A DNA stretch of 39,985 nucleotides. Source: Gnetum montanum. Taxonomy: Eukaryota; Streptophyta; Gnetopsida; Gnetales; Gnetaceae. This document shows positions 1 to 9,166 of the stretch, one piece after another. Below the pieces are notes generated by a model. The model searched no databases, had not been told where the DNA came from, and saw only the letters and a program-made list of their open reading frames with translations. The stretch covers positions 333,619 through 373,603 of the forward strand of contig MNCI01034200.1 in the NCBI GenBank assembly GCA_015680685.1, read 5' to 3'. A program made the position numbers and the translations under genes. Positions within the stretch are counted from its first letter, which is position 1. Each line of letters opens with the position of its first letter.

Positions 1-1650
1 GAAATATTTTTGCATTAGCAAAGTCTTCCTTTGAATCATTTCTTTCATGGAATCTTCATCTTCCCTCATCTTACAAGAATGAATATCCTTCTTGTCCTTC
101 TTTGCAAATTCTATCTTCTTCAATTCTTCTTACTCTTTTGTCACTTGGTCAGTAAGTCTTTGAATCCAATGGACTTGCATCTCTAATAGTCTCCTTTGGG
201 CATATACCCCAAGAGTCTTTCTTATATTATTTCTCAACCTATCTATGATGTTTCTAAGTTGTTCCCTTTAAGAGAAGCCATGCCCTAAGAATCTATGTAA
301 AAGTAAATAGTATCTACCTAAAGCTCCATTAAGGGATTCATGACTCCTTGATCTCCATCCTTTAATCTGATTCCTCAAATTAAACATCCTTGAGTATGTC
401 TGGTACTTTTTATTAAAAAACTCTAATATGGTACTCCATTTGCAAATGGATTTTGGGTTTAAAACTCTATATCAGCTATCTACTTCTTTGATCAGCATCC
501 TTGGAAATAACTTGAGCTTATGCCAATCATTTTCAATATTTTACAATGCGAAGGCATCATGGGAGGCTTCCAAATGATGTTGTGGATCTACCTTGTAACC
601 TCCATTAAACATTGGAGTGTTGTTCATGTTAAGAAACTTAATGCAACTATTCCTTTGACACCTAGTTAGAATGCAAATAGCCTCTCGAATGTTTATCATG
701 CTTCTAGTGATCAATAGAGGTTGAACATAATCATTAGGTTTGTCATAATCTCTATTGTAATGATGGATTGTTTATTGTTCTTCCTTGTATTTTCTCCTAT
801 GCCTTCATTGTCATTCTTTATCTTCATCTTCATCATGATCTCTACCTCTTCTAGGTTGTGTGTCTTGATCTCTTTTGTCATTCCTACTAGGTTGTCATTC
901 TAGATCATTTGGTGAAGCTGTATCTTTATGTCCATATTTATCATTGTCAAAACTTGTCAATGAGAATAAGAAAGAGGGTGGAGGACTAAGAGAACAATGT
1001 TAGCTTGCCTTCCTTATATGGTCCTTTGGTTCTTCTCATCTAGAGCTATTAGAGGTCCTAGGCCTTAAGGCCCTCCTTGTTCTAGGATTTGTTCCATCCT
1101 TTTTAAGATTGTCTACCAAAGTTGAACATAGTCTTTGATAATGGAATCTTCAATTGGGGAAGATAAGACATTAAGAGATACAAAAATAATAATTAGACCT
1201 CCTTGATCAATATTTAATGTCTTGCCTTTCTAATGGTAATGCTAGATGAAGTGCATCTTTTCCCTTGTCATGCTCATGCCCTGCTTTGATAATAGCATCT
1301 TGCCTAGCTTAAGCTTCTTTTGGCTAATATAGCCTAGATATATGTTTTGTAACCCAATAACCTTCATATCTATGACCAAGACCAAATCTTAAATAAGTAG
1401 TATGAACCATATATGTAGTTGATCAGTCAAGTGGCAACATAATATTTTCTTGCAAGTCTTTTGATTGAAATTTTTCATCTTGATGAAAGATAAAGGCAAT
1501 ATTAAGATAATAAAGATCTAAATGAGCATAAGAGACTTTAGTTTGCATTAGTCCATTTCAAGTGTTGTCATTGCCCTCACCAGTATTGTCAGTAGGTGGG
1601 GAATCAATCTTATATGAAGAAGTCATGTTGTATTATTTATTTCTCTGTGT
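1..1650 (-). pseudogene. gag remnant of LTR element E0 (Ty3/gypsy, truncated by window edge)
   Basis: Minus-strand reading of about 240-640 gives a retrotransposon Gag core in the same motif order as the other two gag copies in this window: MNNTPMFNGGY, then HLEASHDA, then YQTYSRMFNLRNQI and finally LGHGFS followed by a stop. The counterparts are at 9285-9650 (E2) and 25850-26290 (E1). Gag would form the virus-like particle of the element. The frame is broken by stops and no intact ORF remains. The region between the core and the LTR (about 700-1740) is the N-terminal and leader portion and shows no recognisable domain. Protease and pol would lie to the left of base 1, outside the window. Assignment to the same lineage as E1 and E2 is by shared gag motifs and shared LTR layout. 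Confidence 0.6.
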
Positions 1651-1744
1651 GTGTCTTTGAATATTTTGAATTTCTTAAAAGATAAATTGTTAAATTCTTA
1701 TACAACAATTTTGTATGCAATTAACTAAATTAGAACACTTAGCA

Positions 1745-1766
1745 TCATTTCCAATAATTGCATCAA
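1745..1766 (-). other. degenerate primer binding site of E0
   Basis: Directly inside the E0 LTR the minus strand reads TTGATGCAATTATTGG, a decayed version of the TTGGTGCTGTTGTCAAGG primer site seen in E2 (8874) and of the E1 site (27315-27334). It is the expected tRNA priming position for minus-strand DNA synthesis. Confidence 0.45.
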
Positions 1767-2614
1767 TGATAAGTGATGAAGTAGACCCTACGTGCAACCA
1801 TAAAAATCATAAGCATTGTAAGTAACCTAATTATAATATATGGATAGACTAATCTGGCTTCTAAAAATTTGATATGAGATCGTTGATCATTGTCTTCCCA
1901 CTTGAGTTAGTTTTGGTCAATGCATATGGTTTAACTCAAAGTGAGGCATATGATATAATACTATTCAATACGAAAAAAACTAAAGTAAAACATAGAAATT
2001 AAATATTAAACCTAGAAAACAATGGAAATAAATCCTAAGCTAGTGTAATGGTGATAAGTAATTATTTCCAAATTTTTGTACATGTCATAGGTTGGTACTA
2101 GGATTACCAAGCAATATGCTACTAGATATACTAAGCAATATCACTACTAGGTTACTAGATGATCATACATTATGCTCAACATCGGTCATACTTATTCCAT
2201 TGAATTACTATTATGCAATAGGAACATAAATATTATGCTATGTATATTGAAAAGTAAATTGGATGGAAAAGTAAATTCTAAGATAAGTGAAATGTTGAAA
2301 TGTTCAAAAGTTATCTTAATCTTCATTTACATTCCTGAAATGCATCCAAGAACATTTACTTAAATAAATGTGTTGTAAAATCACTTCAAACCATATTGTG
2401 ATCACTCATTGACTATCATTATTCATGGAATGAAACAAACAAAAGTTCTACTACTATGAGACCAAAAAGATGCATTCAATGTAATGGTTAAGTAGTATTT
2501 ATAAGCAAACAACAACCCCATATACATCCTAACTATAATATTGTATAAAGACATGATATCACAATCACAATATCATAAATACAATGCCTCATTTAACTTA
2601 TAAACTATTTATCA
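1767..2614 (-). repeat. 5' LTR of E0 (848 bp)
   Basis: The element begins TGATAAG and ends TTTATCA, near-perfect inverted termini like the TGATGAG...CTCATCA ends of E1. The inner edge abuts the decayed primer site. A minus-strand TATA box (TATAAATA, 2496-2503) lies about 110 bp from the outer end. In the U3 beyond it, ATATC occurs at 2556 and 2570, exactly 14 bp apart, as in the E2 LTRs. The segment near 2095-2160 holds repeated (C/G)TTGGTAATCCTAG-like words also present in E1 and E2 LTRs. The base-exact outer edge rests on the terminal motif and on length agreement with E2 LTR C (851 bp). No second LTR is in the window. The 5 bp outside the LTR are TGCTT, which should recur beyond the left window edge. 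Confidence 0.6.
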
Positions 2615-2674
2615 TGCTTGGACCTAGTTAAATATTTTCCATATTACATAATTTTTAAAAGCCCAGGTGAAGAT

Positions 2675-2713
2675 TTAATTTTAGCATCATTTTAATGTTA
2701 ATGCTAAAATTAA
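2675..2713. repeat. perfect 13-bp inverted repeat (hairpin)
   Basis: TTAATTTTAGCAT at 2675-2687 is followed after a 13-base loop by its exact reverse complement ATGCTAAAATTAA at 2701-2713. It lies in AT-rich spacer 60 bp outside the E0 LTR. It could be the remnant of a small foldback/MITE element or a chance hairpin. No flanking direct repeat is obvious. Confidence 0.6.
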
Positions 2714-3125
2714 GGTTTGTAAAATAGAGATATTATCAACAAAGGAATTTAGAATGTTACATAAGCATATGTAGAGCCATTATCTTGCATCCAAATAGTT
2801 TTATTAATTTGATTCATGGTTCATAGGGGTTTTGCACCAAAGAACTTTTGTCATTATTAATGGAGGCCTATCTAAAACTGCTTACAAAAAGGCAATCAAT
2901 GGCAATAAAGGAGAAACCAAGGATGCTAGACGGTTCGATGAAGATGGAAAAGTGATAGGCGAATGCAAGAAATTGACCAAGGAAGTAAGAGAATTAGAAA
3001 GGACTTTGGAAAGAAATTATTTCACATGGAGAAGGAATTGAAAAGGAAAAGAACATAAATTATGCCCTACATCGCAATACAAGTATATTCTATGTTTAGC
3101 AAGTTTTTTCCCTAATTGATCTAGA
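2714..3125. other. spacer, no recognisable gene
   Basis: AT-rich sequence. A 69-codon open frame on the plus strand (2832-3041) is rich in Lys, Arg and Glu and looks like a short charged helix, but it matches no family I recognise, has no partner exons and no homologue elsewhere in the window. I see no other structure here. Confidence 0.3.
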
Positions 3126-3287
3126 CTTGTTCACTAGCTAAATTTTTTTTATTTTTGTTTATTATTATGCCATTTTCATTGACCACTGCTAAGTTAATGA
3201 TATAGCCTTGTTCACTAGCTAAATATTTTTTATTTTTTTTATTCTTATGTTTATTTTCATTGGCCTCTGCTAACTAATGATATATTC
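3126..3287. repeat. tandem duplication, 81-bp unit x 2
   Basis: CTTGTTCACTAGCTAAAT begins at 3126 and again at 3207. Both copies continue through a T-rich tract and an ATTTTCATTG(A/G)CC block to a shared TAATGATATA ending. The copies differ at roughly one base in eight, so the duplication is not recent. Confidence 0.75.
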
Positions 3288-4085
3288 ATTTACGAATCTT
3301 TTCTATCTTAGTAATTTTACTCATTCAAGGTATCATGTATTTTGGTAAACCCAAGCAAATCACTACTAAAATTCCAATCTCCAACACATTGTTCAAAATT
3401 TGGATTAAAACACAAAATATTGATTTCTCGAAGGGAGAATATAGAGTTCATGAAGATATATAGTTTTGTGTAAATTCTATGTTATGGTGCTAACTTTGAA
3501 AAGCACCACATGATACCACCCAAGAGTCCTAAATTAGTTGGGAAAGGAGGGTGGACTCAAAGATAACTACTCCTCAATGTTCATAACACCTGCAAGTAGA
3601 ATAAAAAACATGACATCTATGAGACATTAGATAATAGTGTAGTAAGAATATCTTATGCATAATGTACACATAAGAGACCTAGGACATACATATGCACATA
3701 GGCATGACACACCATAATACAACATGATCCAAGACAATATGACACAACAAGAAGGGCCAATCCTAAACTACATGTAACTAATCCTAAACCATGCTTTGTA
3801 GAGAGGGACGGTGACCTAAGCCAGAGAGGCCAAGCATCCCCAATAAGCCTACCTATCCTTGTGACATAATTCATAAGGAATTAGGGCCATGTAATTTTTT
3901 TTTATTTTTTTATGTTTTGAGGTGATGGTTAAGACAACATAGAACCCATAAGGATCTTCACACTCTTCTGGTCCTATTCTAGAGGCAAACATCCTTTGAT
4001 CTACTAATAAGGTATGCTCTCCTACATTTTGTACATGAATTTATAAATTTTGTTTGTATTACTATATTTTTATAATAATTTTATG
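3288..4085. other. spacer, no recognisable gene
   Basis: AT-rich intergenic sequence with a homopolymer T tract near 3897-3910. A minus-strand open frame at 3653-3874 is Leu/Cys/His-rich, low in complexity and unlike any family known to me. No gene is called. Confidence 0.4.
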
Positions 4086-4089
4086 AATA

Positions 4090-4280
4090 GGCACCTCAAG
4101 ATGTAGCATAATGGTCATGAAAAACATCTTTCACAAGGAAGGTTGTGGGTTTGATCTTTGCCTTTGCTTATGAGTGTGGTAGCAATGAAGTAGCCTTATC
4201 ATGGTATACTTTGTGAAGGTTATACTACCAACCCTGAGTTTCGTTATCTCCAAACAGTAATGTCATAGGTATTTTTTTTA
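4090..4280 (+). mobile_element. tRNA-derived SINE remnant
   Basis: The plus strand has an A-box-like TAGCATAATGG at 4104-4114 and a B-box-like GGTTTGATCTT at 4148-4158. Their starts are 44 bp apart, the spacing of an internal RNA polymerase III promoter in a tRNA-derived SINE. The body runs on to a T-rich run near 4270-4278. Target duplications were not resolved and no second copy exists in the window, so the family is unnamed. A tRNA pseudogene is the alternative, but no acceptor-stem pairing was found. Confidence 0.45.
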
Positions 4281-4852
4281 TGTATTTAACATTTTAAAAA
4301 AGAAGTTTTCTTTGCATAACTACAATCTATATATATTTATGTGAAGTAATTAATTATAGTTAAAGAGATAATGAATCCTAGTCATGAAAAGAAAGTATCC
4401 AATATTTTGTAATAAGGAACATGTTCGAATTTGTATGATAAAATATTTAAATTATATGTCTCAAAGTAAAAGCAAATTTAAACAAATAAACTACACAACA
4501 AAGAAGGCCTTTGCAATGCTAAGTTATATCCTCATGTCTTTTACCTCTTATTCTATATTTTCTTGAGTCTCATGTTTGACATCTTTATATTTTCATTCCT
4601 CATTAATATCATGGCCACAATAATAAATTCGATATGTTATTTTGAGAATTTCAACTTCAAAGATAAGAATAAGGTTTTATGAATTTGAAATTAAAATAGG
4701 AGTTGGTACAATACCTACTACGTATTTTGTACTTATTATTCTACCATACTTGTTCACCTTTATACATGAAAAATTTTGGCTTAAAATTTTTTCTTTATGC
4801 AAGAGTTCATGGAAAAGGTTCAAGTTTATGTATTTTCTCAATTGATACATGA
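4281..4852. other. spacer, no recognisable gene
   Basis: AT-rich sequence with short overlapping open frames on both strands (4384-4566, 4642-4845, 4677-4889), none resembling a known protein. It abuts the 253-bp tandem repeat that starts at 4853. Confidence 0.4.
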
Positions 4853-4982
4853 AGTAGATCTTTTCACCAAAGTTTACAATGTCACTCAAGAGAGAGAATG
4901 ATTTTAAGAAGAGAAAAAATTACTTCAAAATAGGAGATTCAAGAAGAATAGATTCCAATTAAAGAAAAACCAATTCTACTTG
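4853..4982. repeat. 253-bp tandem repeat, first copy (left part, cut by E1)
   Basis: AGTAGATCTTTTCACCAAAG at 4853 recurs as AGTAGATCTTTCCACCAAAG at 28409 and in a decayed form at 28662. The left 130 bp of this unit lie here and end with the E1 target site ACTTG. The remaining 123 bp lie at 28286-28408 on the other side of E1, giving a period of 253, identical to the next unit (28409-28661). Confidence 0.8.
4978..4982. repeat. target site duplication of E1 (ACTTG, left)
   Basis: ACTTG immediately precedes the E1 terminus TGATGAG and is repeated immediately after the other terminus at 28281-28285. Five base pairs is the usual duplication for Ty3/gypsy integrases. Confidence 0.9.
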
Positions 4983-5884
4983 TGATGAGTGGTGAAGGTA
5001 CCCCTACATTCAACCATACAAATCATGAAGTGTTCATGCACGATCTAGTTGAATTCCATGGACTTTCTAGTTTCTGGTGCATTAGTCTTCTAGGAAGTAA
5101 ATCTTGCCCTAAGGTCATTTGTTGTCTTCCCAATTACACTTGTGAAGTACAAAGGTATAGTTAAGTGTAATTGAGGGCTATGATTTTTGTCCTTTTATGT
5201 TTTATGTTCTTTGATGCTTGAACAGAGAGATAAAGTAATTTAATGACTAATTCGATCTAACTAACTAGCTGGTCTATAGTTAATCCTAACATAAGCACCC
5301 AATCTCACTTTCCGTACATGTCCTAAACCCACATATCCATTGTTGGGTTACCAAGCGCTATGCTACTTGGCACACCAAGCAATAATGTTGCTAGGATTAC
5401 CAAGAGAATATGTGTTTACACTTGAAGCGATCATACTTATGTACTTAATCTATTTAGCTTAATTGATTAAATTTTAATTTAGCTTAATTGATTGAATATT
5501 TAATAAAAACAATGAATGCATAAATAAAACATTTAAGCTATCCATAATGCTGCAAGGTTTATCAAGAAGCTCGTCTTTATTGCCATACACACTAGTGTGG
5601 TTTAGGTACAACAACGCTTGAATAAAGATCCGTACACTCAATGACTCCTATTACAGGCACTCGAGAAAAATATTCTAACTTTCAAATAGACAAAATACAA
5701 GAGCTTTGCTAATATGAATCTAATACTTATAAACATGGTTGGGAGCTCATATTTATAGTTTTTTCTCTAGGGCTACATTGACAGGGCCCCATCAATGTAG
5801 CAAACGCTACATCAATGGGGAAACACCACGTAAACGGGGCCTCGTTGATGGGGGCCTTTTGATGCGAAACATTAACACTCATCA
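4983..5884 (-). repeat. 3' LTR of E1 (902 bp)
   Basis: Starts TGATGAG and ends CTCATCA in plus-strand coordinates and is collinear with 27335-28280. The minus-strand TATA box TATAAATA is at 5750-5757. Upstream of it the U3 holds GTYRAC-like hexamers starting at 5777, 5791, 5811, 5830, 5844, 5858 and 5871, with 14-bp spacing broken by 20- and 19-bp steps. Repeated TTACCAAG words lie in the R/U5 half (about 5340-5400). Open frames read across this LTR are fortuitous. Confidence 0.9.
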
Positions 5885-5897
5885 TACCCCCACAACT
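5885..5897 (-). other. polypurine tract of E1
   Basis: The minus strand reads AGTTGTGGGGGTA directly against the 3' LTR. The same GTGGGGGTA precedes E2 LTR B and LTR C. This is the priming site for plus-strand DNA synthesis. Confidence 0.75.
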
Positions 5898-6215
5898 GAA
5901 TGGAAGCTTGTCCTTGAATTCTTTTACAAAATTGGGAAGGTATGGAATTATTGAATGACTCTTAACAAAACAAAACAAACTAACTTGACAAGATAAAATT
6001 GAGTGCCTGAGTGTATAGATCAACACATTACAAAATTGCGGTGTTCATGACACAAAATTGAACACCATGACGTGACTACAAAAATTTGGATAACACATCC
6101 TCTAATGGTGTGAAGACGATGGTGAAGTTCAAATAATCCCAGGTGGTGGAGGTTCCTGAGGCTTTGAAGGACCTTTGTTAGCTTTAGGCATGTGCGGTAG
6201 TTAAGGTGGCTATGA
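5898..6215 (-). other. E1 region between ORF3 end and polypurine tract
   Basis: Counterpart of 16911-17093 in E2. No open frame of note is present, only the untranslated tail of the element. Confidence 0.5.
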
Positions 6216-7998
6216 CTATCTTGCTATGGTTGCAACCTCTAGTGGAAGGTGAAAGGCATTAAGTAATTCCTTCATCTTCTTCTCCTTACTTTGAGGATTA
6301 GTCATAGTCCACACAACATCACCAATGTGGGCTAGAATGGGGACATTCCATGGATCAGGCATGATTGGGAACATCTCCTTTACATTGATAGGCAGTGAAT
6401 TGTTTACGTTTGATGTAAAATGCCCTTGCTGCATTTTGCAGCTCCTAGTAGTTATTCATCCTCCTAGCCAAGTTCTTGGTAATTGGTCATTAATTTGTGA
6501 AGCATGTCTTGAGAACTTTGAGTTCAGCGTTAGCCACTGCAAGCTTGTCCTTGATGTCCTTATGGTGCTTGAACTCAGCCTTGTACAACAAGTACGAGTT
6601 GGCCACCTATTTCTCTAATTCAAACCATGATTGTCCAGCAGTCAACATGGCCAGATTTGCGTAACGGAGATTTGTAAGCTCCATGTATTCCATCATCTCC
6701 TTGATCTACAACTCATTTGTGCAGATTTCTACCTTGTTGTAGGCATCTATCCCATCAACAATGGGTTGCCAAACTTCTTTGCCTTGTTGGAGGGCTTCAT
6801 TTTCTTTTGCCTTTACTAATTGGATATGTTTTTCATTTACTTCCTTCTGTAGACCAACCTGCTCTATGTAATGATCTTTGACCTTTTCAAATTTGAGAGC
6901 TTCAGATTTCGAGGTAGCTACCTCAATTGTAGTCTTCTAGCAAAGGGCTTGAACCTCCTCCATGGAGAGATTCTTATTTTCTACTACTAATCTCCTAAAT
7001 TTTGTGTTTGCTCTAGCTAGTTGCTCATACTATTGATGGATAAGTTCTATTAACTATTGCTTTTGCACATCAACATTCTACAGGTGATGATTTTTTGTGA
7101 TCAACTAGACATTCTCCTGGTAGGTCTAATCCAAGGACTTGTGAATCTTGTCTTCTGTGGCCTCTACCAAGGATCTATAGAACACTACCATTTCCATTAC
7201 ACCCTCAACCTCATTGAGCTTAGTGTGAAGCTGTTCCATAGCCTCATCTCTTGTTAGTGCCAGGTTGAGAAATGCGAAATTAGCAATCTAGGCTCTTAGT
7301 TTGGCAACTTCTGTAGCGAGCGTTCATTCTTCTCCTTGGCTATTTCAAGTTGCCTCTGCAATATGATATTTTTTCCCCTTGCCTCTAGCAGCTTTGACTG
7401 GGTTGCAGTGATGTTGTTCGAAAGGTCAAAGAAATCTGGAAGTGGTTGCCCTGTTCCCACTAGTTGGTCCAACAATTCCTCATGCTGTACTATGCTTATT
7501 CTACCACTTATAGTCCCTGCAGATGTCTGCACATCTTTGAGTGTAGTGATGTCTGGTGTAGATGTTGTAGGTGCATTGAGCATTTTTGTAATCCTGTTAG
7601 TGACCACTTCTACTACTATTTCCTATCCTTGGTGCTACATCACCAAAACTATTGCCCCCTCACCCTCCTCCAAGCACATCAAGAAGGTTGCAGCATTCTC
7701 AGAGATTTCTGGGAGTGTTTGTTATTCTACAAGAAATACTGTGACCTCTTTGGTGCTCAAATTCAACCTCATGGGGAGCTATGTTCTTGAGCTGAGAAAA
7801 TGGATCCACCTTCACCCATCAAATTGATTGTTTGGGTCACCTCATTAAGGTGACTCATGGTTGATTTGTAGACAGATGCGTCCCTGCCACTCATGCCTGC
7901 TCATTGCTCTTGTTCACTTAAGATCCATTCTCTGTATTCTCGCAATCGTTGGGAAATTGGAGTGATGTTTAGCATAGTTCTTTAAGTGGTGGGTGGAG
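6216..7998 (-). pseudogene. E1 ORF3, C-terminal part (coiled coil, degenerate)
   Basis: Minus-strand frames carry the second half of the post-pol ORF3. At 7607-7296 a 103-residue open stretch includes EELLDQLVGTGQPLPDFFDL followed by a heptad-like Leu/Glu/Lys/Gln-rich helix. It aligns with EDVLDRLL...SLFDIP and the helix of the E2 ORF3 near 15590-15770. The end of the protein (6434-6216, MFPIMPDPWNVP through QSKEKKMKELL) aligns with the E2 end near 16710-16850 (MFPQLLCPWEV, TEEEKLQELL). The stretch is interrupted by many stops. The N-terminal half continues at 17964-18939 on the other side of E2, which inserted inside this ORF. The position matches that of env-like ORFs in Athila elements, but no transmembrane segment is visible here. 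Function is unknown. Confidence 0.6.
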
Positions 7999-8003
7999 GT
8001 GGT
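7999..8003. repeat. target site duplication of E2 (GTGGT, left)
   Basis: GTGGT precedes the E2 start TGATGAA and recurs at 17959-17963 directly after the E2 end. Confidence 0.85.
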
Positions 8004-8873
8004 TGATGAATCATAGTTTGCTAGGTGTTGATATCAGACCCTCGATATCAGACCCCCAATATCAGACCCTCGATATCGGGTATACGATATTGTGATTGAC
8101 AAGCGATATCGGATACGCAATATCGCGATTCCCATGTGAGCCTATAAATACACAATAGGACACATAGGAAAGGAAGTAAGTTAGTTTTCAGTCTGTAGAT
8201 CAAAGTTAGTTCATTTTTATTACTTATTAACCCTTTCCCCCAATGCATGCCGGCAATGTGATGATTGTAACTGTACGGAACCTTTATTCAAGTGTGACAT
8301 ACTTGGACATGCACATGACTAGAAATAAATATCGAGATTACTTCATCATTGAAGCATTCACTTAGTTTAACTATTTAATTGTTATTGTTATTTATTTCTT
8401 TTGTAGTTAATATCTCTTCACCCTAAACTCCTTAAACGCAGAATGAATATGACTTAATCACGAGTATTCAAGGATGACTACTTGGTATCCCAGTAGCGTA
8501 CCTAGGCCATGCACTTGGTAATCCCAGTAGTAGTCATGCACAAGGTCCAAGATGTGTATGGATGATTAAGGAATGGAAGCTTATCGCACTTAGGCTAGCT
8601 TAGACTCTCTCCCCCTTTTCCTCCTAGCTTAATTAAAGTTATTTTCCATTGCCTCTAGGAGTAGCACTAGGTTAGAAACCACATCATACACCTCACTATG
8701 GAGTAAATCATATGTGACAAAGCATATACTAGTCCAGGTGGGAAGATAGCGGACTGTGATCAACGAGTAACTATCTAGATACCATAACTAGCCCGTCTGT
8801 GGAGTTTGACTGGATTGTGCGTGAAACGCTTGTATTCATATGGTTGAGTGTAGGGGTACCTCGCCACTCATCA
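8004..8873 (+). repeat. LTR A, 5' LTR of E2 (870 bp)
   Basis: Starts TGATGAA and ends CTCATCA against the primer site. TATA box TATAAATA is at 8143-8150. Its U3 holds ATATC (one ATATT) at 8031, 8045, 8059, 8073, 8087, 8106 and 8120, a 14-bp phased array with one 19-bp step. Repeated CTTGGTA(A)TCCCAGTAG words lie at about 8480-8530 in R/U5. Compared with LTR C it differs at roughly one base in nine or ten, with several small indels. Confidence 0.9.
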
Positions 8874-8893
8874 TTGGTGCTGTTGTCAAGGGA
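8874..8893 (+). other. primer binding site of E2
   Basis: TTGGTGCTGTTGTCAAGGGA follows LTR A without a gap. It resembles the TGGCGCCGTTGCCGGGG class of plant Ty3/gypsy primer sites, reported as tRNA-Asp complementary for Athila-like elements, with several transitions. Confidence 0.75.
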
Positions 8894-9166
8894 TAGTGAT
8901 AGTTATTTAGATTAGTTACATCATACAAGATCGTTGTAATAAAGTATTTACGATATATCTCCTAGAAAAGAAATTAATTTGAATTAAGTCACACATGATT
9001 CACAACAATGTCTCTCTCATAAGACTATGATAATGCAACAACTAGTAAGGCAATTCATTGGAGAACCAACTAATTATATAATGATGAAGATAAAGTTTGG
9101 AGTACCCAATCTGATGTAGGGGTCTCCTATGAGCATAAACGCAAACAACATCATCCCAACTCACAA
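8894..9166 (+). other. E2 leader between primer site and gag
   Basis: The untranslated leader of internal region 1. No open frame or further motif is recognised. A gag start upstream of 9167 cannot be excluded because the same frame is open for a short distance before that ATG. Confidence 0.5.

Noticed and set aside
5727-6026. 99-codon minus-strand and 71-codon plus-strand frames
   Set aside because: They lie across the E1 LTR promoter array and polypurine tract. The same occurs in the other LTR (28081-28281).
7336-7827. 163-codon plus-strand open frame, the longest in this part
   Set aside because: It is the antisense shadow of the E1 ORF3 coiled coil on the minus strand, which aligns with E2 ORF3.
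8031-8124. CRISPR-like regular repeat
   Set aside because: Units are 14 bp with a 5-6 bp core in a eukaryotic LTR promoter, without spacers of 25-40 bp or cas genes.
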